Source: Flavobacterium sp.
GTDB taxonomy: Bacteria; Bacteroidota; Bacteroidia; Flavobacteriales; Flavobacteriaceae
Direction of reading: 5' to 3'
Assembly: GCA_023253295.1 (NCBI GenBank)
Contig: JALRGZ010000156.1
Coordinates: 1-10,566 of the forward strand
Length of the DNA stretch: 10,566 bases
Numbering within the stretch: position 1 is the first letter of the stretch; every line of letters begins with the position of its first letter. The position numbers and the translations under genes were made by a program. Shown here piece by piece: positions 1 through 7,193 of the stretch. The notes beneath the pieces were generated by a model. The model was not told where the DNA came from. It did no database searches and saw only the letters and a program-made list of their open reading frames with translations.

Positions 1-71
1 AGGAAATAAGTCAAAAGTATAGCAGTAATAAATATTACAGAACTATGTCTAAATAAAATCGTGTTACGCAT
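1..71 (-). CDS. N-terminus of an unknown membrane or secreted protein (partial)
   Basis: On the minus strand an ATG at 71-69 opens a frame of 23 full codons that runs off the left edge. It begins MRNTILFRHSS and continues with a hydrophobic stretch (VIFITAILLTYF), which fits a signal peptide or first membrane helix. The start lies only about 10 bases after the T-run of the terminator at 82-108, so any promoter would have to overlap that hairpin or lie inside the preceding frame; no clear promoter is visible. Too little is present to name a family. It could also be a chance frame in AT-rich DNA, which often yields hydrophobic peptides. Confidence 0.4.
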   Translation of the reverse strand, partial: MRNTILFRHSSVIFITAILLTYF

Positions 72-81
72 TTTTAAATAT

Positions 82-108
82 AAAAAAACCCTCCTTAAAG
101 GAGGGTTT
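82..108 (-). terminator. Rho-independent terminator
   Basis: On the minus strand a perfect 9-bp stem (AAACCCTCC / GGAGGGTTT, arms 100-108 and 86-94) with a 5-base loop is followed by a run of seven T. The T-run lies on the minus side only, so it serves the minus-strand transcript carrying acpH and the alanine-rich frame ending at 149. Confidence 0.85.
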
Positions 109-148
109 AAAAATTACTTTTTTAGAAGTATGTAATGGTTATTATAAA

Positions 149-322
149 TTAATCTAACCAATCAACTCTACTAAAGCTTACAGCAGCAGTTGTATCTGCA
201 ACAGCAGCAATTGCACCTTCAGCAGCAATTGGGTCTGCTGATTCTTGTGCTAATGAATATGCATCTGTTGTAATAGATGTATTTGTTCTTCTAGTTGTTT
301 TTAGTTCGGCGATCCATTTGCG
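149..322 (-). pseudogene. Alanine-rich C-terminal remnant without a start codon
   Basis: An open frame of 57 codons reads from just after a TAA (325-323) to a TAA at 151-149 and contains no ATG, GTG or TTG. It overlaps the last 10 or so codons of acpH in the +1 frame. Past the acpH stop it looks like genuine coding sequence: Thr-rich, then Ala/Asp/Glu-rich, with GCT/GCA codons, ending VSFSRVDWLD. A strong terminator follows about 40 bases later, as expected for a real gene end. I do not recognise the family. The likeliest reading is that this is the 3' end of a gene that lost its front part when it was joined to acpH. Alternatives are an extension of acpH reached by frameshifting (no convincing slippery site seen), a sequencing indel, or chance. 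Confidence 0.45.
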
Positions 323-758
323 TTAATATTTGATGGATTCCTTCAATAGTTTGATAACTTGAAAGCCAATTTTGCCTTTCCATATAGGGTAAAATATTTT
401 GTGCTTTTTCACTTAATAAATCATAATGAGTGTGCATGGATTGGTAAAAAACAGCTACATATTCGTCCAGATTTATATTAGAATAATTATTCCAGTTTTT
501 TGCCAAAAAATGATCGTAAAAAATATCGACAATCACTCCTGCATAATGATGATAGCGTCCATGAAGTCGTTTTGTACTTTCTCTAAAAATAGGGTGAGTA
601 TCTGTAAACGTATCAATTGCCCGGTGTAGTAAGATGCCTTTTTGAATTTCGGCAGGGTACTTTTCAAATTGTTTCCCCCGAATACCGTCGGCCATGAAAT
701 TGCCAATTTTTACAAATTCATTGTCTCCGGAAAGATAGATATGTGCTAAGAAATTCAT
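291..758 (-). CDS. acpH: Acyl-carrier-protein phosphodiesterase (AcpH family), C-terminally short
   Basis: AcpH hydrolyses the phosphopantetheine arm from holo-ACP, giving apo-ACP in the cytoplasm. The 155-residue protein opens MNFLAHIYLSG, the family signature, and carries GNFMADGIRG with Asp24 at the same position as the conserved Asp24 of E. coli AcpH. HRAIDTFTDTHP (His45, Asp49, Asp53) and VDIFYDHFLAKNW (Asp78, Asp82, His83) also match. It ends at DRRTKNN, which aligns to about residue 150 of the 193-residue E. coli protein as I remember it, so about 40 C-terminal residues are missing. A different alanine-rich frame begins where it ends. Conserved residues are all upstream, so activity is possible, but the missing helices may matter. 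It is divergent from glmM with 99 bases between the starts. Confidence 0.8.
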   Translation of the reverse strand: MNFLAHIYLSGDNEFVKIGNFMADGIRGKQFEKYPAEIQKGILLHRAIDTFTDTHPIFRESTKRLHGRYHHYAGVIVDIFYDHFLAKNWNNYSNINLDEYVAVFYQSMHTHYDLLSEKAQNILPYMERQNWLSSYQTIEGIHQILTQMDRRTKNN

Positions 759-805
759 TCGTCTAAAATATAAAATCTAAATGACTTTTATAAGTTGTCA
801 ATTAT

Positions 806-813
806 TATATTTG
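806..813 (+). promoter_or_regulatory. Putative -7 element of the glmM promoter
   Basis: TATATTTG matches the Bacteroidota housekeeping -7 consensus TAnnTTTG exactly. A start of transcription near 819 would give a leader of about 40 bases before the glmM ATG. The -33 TTTG box is not well matched; only T-rich sequence (CTTTTA, 785-790) lies at about the right distance. Confidence 0.5.
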
Positions 814-857
814 TGTCCAATTTACTTTAATTTACTTAAAAATTTAAATAACAGATA

Positions 858-2252
858 ATGACATTAATAAAATCAATATCAGGAATCCGTGGGACTATTG
901 GAGGACAAGTGGGAGATAATCTTACTCCGGTAGATGCAGTGAAATTTGCTTCGGCATATGGAACTTGGTTGAAAAACACCTATGGGAAAGATAATAAAAA
1001 TCTAAAGGTGGTTGTAGGTCGTGATGCCAGAATTTCTGGACCAATGATTCATAATTTAGTTGTGAATACTTTAATTGGATTAGGTATCGATGTTATTGAT
1101 TTAGGTTTGTCAACAACTCCTACTGTTGAAGTCGCTGTTCCTTTGGAAAGTGCTGATGGAGGTATTATTTTGACAGCTTCTCACAATCCAAAACAATGGA
1201 ATGCTTTGAAATTGTTAAATGATAAAGGTGAGTTTTTAAATGGTGTAGAGGGAGAAAAAATTCTTACTATTGCAGAAGCTGAAGCTTTTGAATTTGCTGA
1301 TGTAGATAGTTTAGGTGAAGTAATTGAAAACGATGCTTACATGGATATCCATATTGATGAAGTATTGAACTTACCATTAGTAGATGTTGAAGCTGTAAAA
1401 TCAGCTAAATTCAAAGTAGTGGTTGATGGAGTAAATTCTTCAGGAGGAGTGATTATTCCAAAATTGTTAGAATTAATGGGGGTGGAAGTGGTGAAATTAT
1501 ATTGCGATCCAAACGGACATTTTCCACACAATCCGGAACCATTAAAAGAACATTTGAAAGATATTTGCGAATTAGTAGTCGAAGAAAAAGCGCATCTTGG
1601 AATTGTTGTAGACCCGGATGTGGACCGTTTGGCTTTTATTAGTGAGGACGGAGAAATGTTTGGTGAAGAATATACTTTAGTAGCTGTTGCAGATTACGTT
1701 TTAAGTAAAACTCCGGGAAATACAGTTTCTAATATGTCCTCTTCACGTGCTTTACGCGATGTTACTAATGCTCACAACGGAAATTATGAGGCAAGTGCGG
1801 TAGGAGAGGTGAATGTGGTAGAGTTAATGAAGAAAAACAATGCCATTATTGGAGGAGAAGGAAATGGCGGAATCATCTATCCTGAGTCACATTATGGAAG
1901 AGATAGTTTGGTGGGAGTGGCTTTGTTTTTAACGTATTTAGCAAATAAGAACATGAGTGTTTCTGCTTTGCGTGCTTCTTATCCTGAGTATTATATGAGC
2001 AAAAACAAAATTGAATTAACTCCTCAAATCGATGTTGACGCTATTTTAGTAGATATGACAGAGAAATACAAAAATGAAGATATTTCTACTATTGACGGAG
2101 TGAAAATTGATTTTGCTAACGAATGGGTTCATTTAAGAAAATCAAATACAGAACCAATCATTCGTATTTATACAGAAGCTCCCTTGCAATCACAGGCGGA
2201 TGCTTTAGCCTTAAGAATTATTGACGAGATCAAAGCTGTTGCAGGAATTTAA
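858..2252 (+). CDS. glmM: Phosphoglucosamine mutase
   Basis: This member of the alpha-D-phosphohexomutase family (464 residues) most likely converts glucosamine-6-phosphate to glucosamine-1-phosphate, the step before UDP-GlcNAc for peptidoglycan and lipid A. All four active-site elements are visible: the phosphoserine loop TASHNP (Ser108), the Mg-binding loop DPDVDR (Asp252, Asp254, Asp256, Arg257), the sugar-recognition loop GEGNGG (Glu334), and the phosphate-binding loop RKSNTEPIIR (residues 427-436). GEGNGG and TASHNPKQWNALK are of the type seen in Bacteroidota and archaeal GlmM-like enzymes, rather than GEMSGH of phosphomannomutases, so GlmM is preferred; some phosphomannomutase activity cannot be excluded. 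Length is normal. It appears monocistronic, between its own promoter and a terminator 20 bases downstream. Confidence 0.93.
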   Translation: MTLIKSISGIRGTIGGQVGDNLTPVDAVKFASAYGTWLKNTYGKDNKNLKVVVGRDARISGPMIHNLVVNTLIGLGIDVIDLGLSTTPTVEVAVPLESADGGIILTASHNPKQWNALKLLNDKGEFLNGVEGEKILTIAEAEAFEFADVDSLGEVIENDAYMDIHIDEVLNLPLVDVEAVKSAKFKVVVDGVNSSGGVIIPKLLELMGVEVVKLYCDPNGHFPHNPEPLKEHLKDICELVVEEKAHLGIVVDPDVDRLAFISEDGEMFGEEYTLVAVADYVLSKTPGNTVSNMSSSRALRDVTNAHNGNYEASAVGEVNVVELMKKNNAIIGGEGNGGIIYPESHYGRDSLVGVALFLTYLANKNMSVSALRASYPEYYMSKNKIELTPQIDVDAILVDMTEKYKNEDISTIDGVKIDFANEWVHLRKSNTEPIIRIYTEAPLQSQADALALRIIDEIKAVAGI

Positions 2253-2271
2253 TAGCTTTTCTAATAATTTC

Positions 2272-2306
2272 AAAGCCCTTTCAATTGATTTTGAAAGGGC
2301 TTTTTT
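2272..2306 (+). terminator. Rho-independent terminator of glmM
   Basis: A perfect 13-bp stem (2272-2284 with 2291-2303, core AAAGCCCTTTCAA), a 6-base loop and a T-run (six T from 2301) lie 20 bases after the glmM stop. It ends 5 bases before the stop of the convergent DoxX gene, so it may also help stop that transcript, although the opposite side has a poor T-run. Confidence 0.92.
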
Positions 2307-2310
2307 ATGA

Positions 2311-2709
2311 TTAATCCCATTGATTAGAGGATGAAACAGCTAATTTTCCACCTCCAGTAAAAAACAGGCATAAAGCTCCGGAAATATACATGCCTAATAA
2401 TTCTAATTCCCAGCCGCCAGTTTCGTTAAGAGAGAAAATTTGCCCACTATGTACTAAAAATAAAGCAAATAGAGCTCCAAAAACATAGGCAACAGAAGAT
2501 AATCGGGTTCTAAAACCTGCAATGATTAATAAAGGAGCAATAATTTCAGTAATATAAACTCCATAAGACATTATATAAGGAAGTCCTTTTTCTTCAAGCA
2601 TACCTCCTATAAAAGAAGTATTTCCAATTTTAGCAATTCCATGTAATAACATTAATCCTCCCACAGCAATGCGAAGGATGAGCAAACCTAAATCAGTGTT
2701 CTTGTTCAT
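2311..2709 (-). CDS. DoxX family membrane protein
   Basis: This 132-residue integral inner-membrane protein has four predicted helices, at about residues 6-26, 47-66, 71-88 and 102-119. The N-terminal pattern LGLLILRIAVGGLMLLHGIAKI, the segment around residues 45-66 (MSYGVYITEIIAPLLIIAGF) and the Arg-rich turn FRTRL are typical of the DoxX/DoxD family (PF07681). The name comes from a thiosulfate:quinone oxidoreductase subunit of Acidianus, but most bacterial members have no proven reaction, and related ones have been linked to redox stress. Length is normal. It converges on glmM and lies 72 bases after the small membrane protein at 2782-2946, in the same direction, with an inverted repeat between them that could be an operator. 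Confidence 0.85.
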   Translation of the reverse strand: MNKNTDLGLLILRIAVGGLMLLHGIAKIGNTSFIGGMLEEKGLPYIMSYGVYITEIIAPLLIIAGFRTRLSSVAYVFGALFALFLVHSGQIFSLNETGGWELELLGMYISGALCLFFTGGGKLAVSSSNQWD

Positions 2710-2736
2710 AATTTTATTTTTTATAATTTGAACTAA

Positions 2737-2766
2737 AATACTGATTTTTTATTATAAGTCAGTATT
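2737..2766. repeat. Perfect inverted repeat upstream of the DoxX gene (possible operator)
   Basis: AATACTGA (2737-2744) and TCAGTATT (2759-2766) are perfect 8-bp reverse complements, 14 A/T-rich bases apart. The dyad starts 28 bases upstream of the DoxX start and follows the stop of the small membrane protein. A dyad of this size and spacing suits a dimeric repressor such as a TetR or MarR type. As a terminator it would be poor: the loop is long, the stem is A/T-rich and no long T-run follows on the minus strand. Its function is an inference. Confidence 0.5.
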
Positions 2767-2781
2767 AAAAAATATTCGAAT

Positions 2782-2946
2782 CTACTTACGATCCATTTTT
2801 TTGATAATTTCTCTCAATAAATCATTGTGTTCCTGTTTCAAAATCAGAAATTTATTTGCCCATTTATAGATAAAATTAATAATTACTAATATTAAAGCAA
2901 AGTAACAAAATGCTACTAAAATCGGGAAAAATGCAAAAATGCCCAT
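2782..2946 (-). CDS. Small single-helix membrane protein (54 residues)
   Basis: A 54-codon frame begins with ATG at 2946 and ends with TAG at 2784-2782. An in-frame TAA lies three codons before the ATG, which fixes the start. The protein opens MGIFAFFPILVAFCYFALIL and has one strong hydrophobic helix (about residues 3-26). A basic/aromatic edge follows (YKWANKF), then a charged helix that could form a short coiled coil (LKQEHNDLLREIIKKMDRK). Topology would be N-out with the charged tail in the cytoplasm. A good -7 element lies about 55 bases upstream. I do not recognise a named family; similar short proteins with one helix and a charged tail are common and uncharacterised in flavobacteria. 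Confidence 0.7.
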   Translation of the reverse strand: MGIFAFFPILVAFCYFALILVIINFIYKWANKFLILKQEHNDLLREIIKKMDRK

Positions 2947-2998
2947 AATGAAAAATTAAGTTGGTTAAAGTTTTATTTTGGAATAAGATTCCTATTCT

Positions 2999-3006
2999 CA
3001 AATATA
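2999..3006 (-). promoter_or_regulatory. Putative -7 element for the small membrane protein
   Basis: Read on the minus strand, 3006-2999 is TATATTTG, a full match to the Bacteroidota -7 consensus TAnnTTTG. Transcription would begin near 2992 and give a leader of about 45 bases before the ATG at 2946. A -33 TTTG is not evident. It lies just after the stop of the TonB-dependent receptor gene, so the small gene need not depend on receptor read-through. Confidence 0.5.
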
Positions 3007-3040
3007 GCTTAATTTTTTGTAAAAATTTTCTGAAATATAA

Positions 3041-5569
3041 TTAAAAATTAACTCTAAAACTGATATTTGGAGTAAGTTCAAGTGATTTGTTATTTACCAG
3101 AATGGCTTTGGTATTGTCATTTGGATCTACTTTATAATAGCGATTAATGTTGTTTTTTTCGTTTGTAATATTGATAATTCCAGCCCGTAAAGTGGCTTTT
3201 GTATTGGAATTGAAATCAAAATTATAACTAAATGAAGTATCTAATCTTAGGAAATTATCTAGGTTTAAACTGTTAGGAATATCATAGTTTACGAAGTAAC
3301 GGTTGCCGTTTTGAACTGTTTCGTTTCCTTCAACGGGTTGGGTATAGGGAATTCCGTTGTGCCAAATTCCTCCAATTGAAATTTTTAAATTATCTAAAAT
3401 TTTATAATTAACACCTAGTGTTACAGAATGTCGAATATCTACATTATTAGGGAACGTAGTAGGGGTAAAACTGCCAAAATAATAATTGTTTTGGCTGAAA
3501 GTATAGCTTAACCAAGCGCTGTAATTTTTAGTAGTTTTATTAATCAGAAATTCAACTCCTTTATCAGTATAATTTCCATGAGCATTTTTGTATTGGAAAT
3601 TATTATAAAAACCTTGGTTAGAAGCTGTAATTCCATCTACAAACTTATAAAAACCGGTTAGGTCAATGTTCCAATTGTTTTGATGAAAATCCAGTCCTAA
3701 TGAAGCTTGTTTGCTTTTAGCGATTGGTATGTTATTATTATTAACTAATTGCCAACGTCTTTTTTCTACCCCAAGAAAATCATCTTCAAAATCAATGATT
3801 TGAGTGGAACTTTGATTTTTAAATTCGCCCTCTAATTTAACTGCCAATTGGTTAGAAAGTTCTTGTCGAAAATTGATTCTGGGTTCCAATAGGAATTTTT
3901 GAAATTTTTGGAAATAATTCAATCGAAGTCCTAATCTTAAATAGGTTTTGTTTTTGTGAAATTCTGTTTCAGTAAATACAGCATGATTAAGTAAAACATT
4001 CTTTTTTGTACTGGAATACAATGGAGAACTTACACGGGTTTGATTGAGCATTCCGGTTTCATTGATTTGGTAACCTGCCAAAAGTTTAAGATTATCCGTG
4101 AATGAATAATGTAAATTGAATTTGGTTCCGGTTTCAATTACTTCATTACCTTCAGTTAAAAGCTGATCGGTTGCAATGCGATAATCTCGGGAATCTATAT
4201 TGTATCTCGAATAATAACTGTTCAATTCAGTGCTTAATTGATTAGTCCACTTTGCGTTCCAACTTCCGCCTAATCCAATGTTTTTTTGCGAAAGTGAACT
4301 TGCTTTTGATTTACTGTCATCTGAATTGTAATTTTCGGAATAATTTAATTCATTGGTAATTCCGATAAGATTAGCTCTAAATTGATGTTTTTTGTTAAGA
4401 TCAAAAAGTATTTTTGCAGTATAATCATAAAAATAAAAATCAGAATTAGTATTTTTATCCGAGTTGTCATTGTTGATTTCTGTATCCTGAAAACTCTTTT
4501 TATAATAATTCGAATATGTAGGAGTGTTGATAAAATCAGTAATGGAATGACGGGCAGAAAGATCTATTTGGAGATTTTTGCTCAAAGGAATTTCAACAAA
4601 AACATCTCCGCTGATCAGGTTAATTCCACCGCCACCTGAAATATTTTTTTTGATTGTGTTATTGGTACTCATGTTAATCATACTGGAAACACCATCGCTA
4701 AATTCGGCACTAGTACCATTTTTAGTTACTACAATTTTATTCGTTAAATAAGGATTATAGGCAGAAATTAATCCGAAAAAATGCCCTGAATGATACATTT
4801 TGATATTGTCCCAAAGGATTAAATTTTGGTCGTTTGTTCCACCACGAACATTAATATTGGCAACACTTTCATTAGTACTTTCAACTCCCGGTAAGCTTTG
4901 AACAGATTGTAAAACATCAGGTTCAGTAAGTCCGGGAAGAATTCCGAATTTTTTGGTGTTTAAAATGGTACTTCCGTCAGTTGCTTTTTGTAAACCGGAG
5001 GTTAGAAAAACAGGGATAATAATTGCGTTTAACTCTTCTTTAGAAGGTTTTAAATTAATATTCAGATTGTTATTTGCTGCAGCAAAAAAATCTTTTGCAG
5101 ACAGTATTTTACTTTCATAACCAATAAAAGAAATTATAATTGTAGTTTCCAAAGGGATGTTTTCTAAATTGAAAATTCCGTTTTGAGAACTGGTAGTCCA
5201 TTTGGAATTATTACTTCGGATAAAAGCTCCGGAAAGTACGCTTTTAGTATCTTCTGCATATACTGTTCCGGAAATATTAGTGGTTTTATCTGATGCAGAA
5301 ACAGTGATATACCGGTTATCAAGAGCTTTAAAATTTAGGGGAACTTTAGCGTTTAAATAATCAATAGTTTGCTGAAGATTTAATGTTTTAGAAGGTTTTT
5401 CAATGCTAATTGTTGCAATATCTTCAACAGCATAAGAGAATTTAATATTAAATTGTTGTTCAAGAGATTTTATAAAAGCAGTTAAAGGAGTTTTGTTACT
5501 GTTTGTTTGTGCAGTACAAATACTCCCAACGAATACTAATAAATAAAAAGCATATTTATTGAACTTCAT
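3041..5569 (-). CDS. TonB-dependent receptor with STN signalling domain (FecA-like transducer)
   Basis: This 842-residue outer-membrane receptor has, in order: a signal peptide (MKFNKYAFYLLVFVGSICTA, residues 1-20); an STN domain (about 29-91), the periplasmic part that contacts FecR-type regulators; a carboxypeptidase-regulatory-like beta-sandwich (about 98-173, NISGTVY...ISFIGYES); the plug (about 195-300, with LQSVQSLPGVE and INVRGGTNDQNLILWD); and a 22-strand-type barrel ending in Phe (SFRVNF). The combination of STN, sandwich and plug is typical of Bacteroidota transducers. No SusD partner lies next to it, so it is not a standard glycan SusC/D pair; the substrate could be a siderophore, haem, a peptide or another compound. 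It starts 2 bases after the fecR stop, so the two are co-transcribed and probably translationally coupled. No terminator is obvious downstream. Confidence 0.92.
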   Translation of the reverse strand: MKFNKYAFYLLVFVGSICTAQTNSNKTPLTAFIKSLEQQFNIKFSYAVEDIATISIEKPSKTLNLQQTIDYLNAKVPLNFKALDNRYITVSASDKTTNISGTVYAEDTKSVLSGAFIRSNNSKWTTSSQNGIFNLENIPLETTIIISFIGYESKILSAKDFFAAANNNLNINLKPSKEELNAIIIPVFLTSGLQKATDGSTILNTKKFGILPGLTEPDVLQSVQSLPGVESTNESVANINVRGGTNDQNLILWDNIKMYHSGHFFGLISAYNPYLTNKIVVTKNGTSAEFSDGVSSMINMSTNNTIKKNISGGGGINLISGDVFVEIPLSKNLQIDLSARHSITDFINTPTYSNYYKKSFQDTEINNDNSDKNTNSDFYFYDYTAKILFDLNKKHQFRANLIGITNELNYSENYNSDDSKSKASSLSQKNIGLGGSWNAKWTNQLSTELNSYYSRYNIDSRDYRIATDQLLTEGNEVIETGTKFNLHYSFTDNLKLLAGYQINETGMLNQTRVSSPLYSSTKKNVLLNHAVFTETEFHKNKTYLRLGLRLNYFQKFQKFLLEPRINFRQELSNQLAVKLEGEFKNQSSTQIIDFEDDFLGVEKRRWQLVNNNNIPIAKSKQASLGLDFHQNNWNIDLTGFYKFVDGITASNQGFYNNFQYKNAHGNYTDKGVEFLINKTTKNYSAWLSYTFSQNNYYFGSFTPTTFPNNVDIRHSVTLGVNYKILDNLKISIGGIWHNGIPYTQPVEGNETVQNGNRYFVNYDIPNSLNLDNFLRLDTSFSYNFDFNSNTKATLRAGIINITNEKNNINRYYKVDPNDNTKAILVNNKSLELTPNISFRVNF

Positions 5570-5571
5570 AT

Positions 5572-6471
5572 TTAATACAATGTAACGGTTTTATCTTTTA
5601 TTGTAAAACTTAATTGTAATGGAATTGTAATGGATTCCAATGCTAATTTTAAATTATTATGCGTAAAACTTCCTGTAAATAGTTTTGAAGTTTCGATATT
5701 CTTTGTTTCAATTTTTATATCGTATTGACGTTCTAATTCAGCTAAAACCAGATTTAAAGGAATTCGGTTAAAGCTGGATTCTTTTGTTAACCAGGAAGGA
5801 GTTTCGTCTACAAAATCATCTGCTTTTTCAATCGTATTGTTAACTACTCTGAAAGTTTTTCCGGGAGGTAATTTTATCGTGTTGTTTTTATAAGTTACAC
5901 TTACTAAACCTTCATAACAACTCACTTCATAATAGTTTTTACGCTGTTTTACATCAAAATGGGTTCCTAAAACTTTTACCACCCCATCAGCAGATTCTAC
6001 GCTGAAAGTTTTTCCTTTTTGTACCTGAAAATAAGCTTCACCTTCCAGTGTTAAAGCTCTTTGTTTGTCCCAATTTCTTTCGTTGAAAGTAATTTTAGAA
6101 GATGCATTTAATAAAACCTCGGAATTATCAGGGAGTTTAAAGGTTTGGGTTTGGGCTATTCCGGTTTCAAAAGATTGATTGCTATTGAAAAATAAGAAAT
6201 AAGCCGAAGTTAATAATACTACAAAAACAGCTGCTACTTTAAATATTGTACTTAAATACAATGGACGTACTTTAGTTTTCTTTTTAATAATATTTCTGTT
6301 TTTAAATGCAGCTAAAGCTTCCTGTGCATCTATTTTTGGTGTATCAATATAGGATGCATAATGCGCAATTTTCTTTATTGTATCAAAATCTTCAGATTGT
6401 TTTAAATCCTCGATTTCTTTACCGGAAAGTTCGCCATCAAGCCATTTTAATATTTCTTTTTCCTTTTTCAT
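5572..6471 (-). CDS. FecR-type anti-sigma factor / sigma regulator
   Basis: This 299-residue single-pass inner-membrane protein has a short cytoplasmic N-terminal domain (residues 1-70, with KWLDGELSGKEIEDL) that would hold the sigma factor. One membrane helix follows (about 74-95, STIFKVAAVFVVLLTSAYFLFF region). The periplasmic part has a FecR domain (about 104-210, with LPDNSEVLLNASSKI, LEGEAYFQVQ and VLGTHFDV) and a C-terminal DUF4974-type domain (about 230-299, FNRIPLNLVLAELERQYDIKI) that is structurally related to STN. It would relay receptor occupancy to the ECF sigma factor encoded upstream. A gap of 58 bases holding an ECF-type promoter separates it from the sigma gene, and the receptor gene follows after 2 bases. 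All family domains are intact. Confidence 0.92.
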   Translation of the reverse strand: MKKEKEILKWLDGELSGKEIEDLKQSEDFDTIKKIAHYASYIDTPKIDAQEALAAFKNRNIIKKKTKVRPLYLSTIFKVAAVFVVLLTSAYFLFFNSNQSFETGIAQTQTFKLPDNSEVLLNASSKITFNERNWDKQRALTLEGEAYFQVQKGKTFSVESADGVVKVLGTHFDVKQRKNYYEVSCYEGLVSVTYKNNTIKLPPGKTFRVVNNTIEKADDFVDETPSWLTKESSFNRIPLNLVLAELERQYDIKIETKNIETSKLFTGSFTHNNLKLALESITIPLQLSFTIKDKTVTLY

Positions 6472-6489
6472 TGGTTCTCGCTATAGTGA

Positions 6490-6517
6490 TAAGACAACTG
6501 AATCGTTTTTTACCCTA
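6490..6517 (-). promoter_or_regulatory. Putative ECF-sigma promoter of the fecR-receptor operon
   Basis: On the minus strand TAGGGTA (6517-6511) is separated by 12 bases from GTTGTCTTA (6498-6490), and TATAG follows 4 bases later. The same pair of boxes with the same 12-base spacing occurs upstream of the lipoprotein gene at 7283. The distance between the GGG box and GTCTT (about 15-16 bases) fits the -35/-10 layout of ECF-sigma promoters. The site lies in the 58-base gap between the sigma and fecR genes, about 20 bases before the fecR ATG. Assignment to the neighbouring sigma factor is inferred. Confidence 0.65.
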
Positions 6518-6529
6518 CTATTCAATGGA

Positions 6530-7045
6530 TTAAATATTTTCTATTTGTTCTTTCAGGGTTTTTAAAGCTCCTGACATTCTTTTTTCGACTGCTTTTTGAC
6601 TAATACCCAATATATCGGCAATTTCACGGTATTTTTTTCCGTCAATTCGATTCATTAAAAAAACTTCTCTTTGAGCTTCGCTTAAGGATGCAATTGCATT
6701 TTGCAATTTTATTTTGAATTCTTCTTCTTCTAAAAGGTATTCGGGACTTTGATTGGTTTTATCCAGAGGCGGAGTGTCTTTGGCGAAAGCCAAAACTACT
6801 TTTTGATGTTTAACCGAATTGAGAAATAAATTATTTACCGTAGTGAATAAATAGGTTTTGACTTTGGTATAATCAATTTGAGAACAGTTTTCCCAAATTT
6901 TGGCAAAAGCTTCCTGGACTAAATCTAATGCAGTATCACTATCTCCCGATTTATAATAGGCAAAATTAGTAGCCGATTGAATCGTTTTGATGTAAAAATC
7001 ACTAAAAAAGGATTCTTCACAAAGGCTATTTTTTTTCTCAGGCAT
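6530..7045 (-). CDS. ECF-type RNA polymerase sigma factor
   Basis: This 171-residue protein has the two-domain ECF layout: region 2 at about residues 20-88 (DLVQEAFAKIWEN, then VKTYLFTTVNNLFLNSVKHQ, binding core polymerase and the -10) and region 4 at about 112-168 (LSEAQREVFLMNRIDGKKYREIADILGIS, then QKAVEKRMSGALKTLK, a helix-turn-helix for the -35). It belongs to the FecI-like group paired with FecR anti-sigma factors in Bacteroidota. The gene is first in a minus-strand series of sigma, fecR and receptor, but its own upstream region lacks the shared TAGGG/GTTGTCTTA element, so its basal expression probably uses another promoter. Start ATG 7045 gives a normal family length. Confidence 0.94.
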   Translation of the reverse strand: MPEKKNSLCEESFFSDFYIKTIQSATNFAYYKSGDSDTALDLVQEAFAKIWENCSQIDYTKVKTYLFTTVNNLFLNSVKHQKVVLAFAKDTPPLDKTNQSPEYLLEEEEFKIKLQNAIASLSEAQREVFLMNRIDGKKYREIADILGISQKAVEKRMSGALKTLKEQIENI

Positions 7046-7193
7046 TCTAGTAGGATTGGTTTTTGGTTATGGTAAAAATAGATTATTTTTTTCAAAATTT
7101 TATCCTTTATCCGCTATGTAATTTTTTTTATCATTGTAAGTGTTTGATATTTAGTTTGTTTTTGGAATAATCGAAAAATTTTATTTTTTAGGG

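Noticed and set aside
181..240. CAGCAG/GCAGCAGCAA tracts as a triplet repeat or CRISPR-like array
   Set aside because: These are alanine codon runs (GCT/GCA on the minus strand) within the coding-like tail, too short and irregular to be an array.
301..311. A-rich ACTAAAAAC before the acpH stop as a programmed frameshift site
   Set aside because: The alanine-rich frame is in +1, whereas A-rich heptamers promote -1 shifts. The base before AAAAAC is T, so the slippery pattern is broken, and no stimulating structure is seen.
794..813. GTTGTCA upstream of glmM resembles the first part of the GTTGTCTTA box
   Set aside because: No TAGGG box lies 12 bases upstream and the match stops after six bases. 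A TAnnTTTG element just downstream explains the promoter better.
2981..2997. GAATA...TATTC small hairpin near the promoter of the small membrane protein
   Set aside because: Only five A/T-rich base pairs, with no T-run; not distinguishable from chance in AT-rich DNA.
3041..5569. SusC-type glycan receptor
   Set aside because: No SusD gene is adjacent and the length (842) is short for SusC. The STN domain with an adjacent fecR and sigma gene fits a FecA-like transducer.
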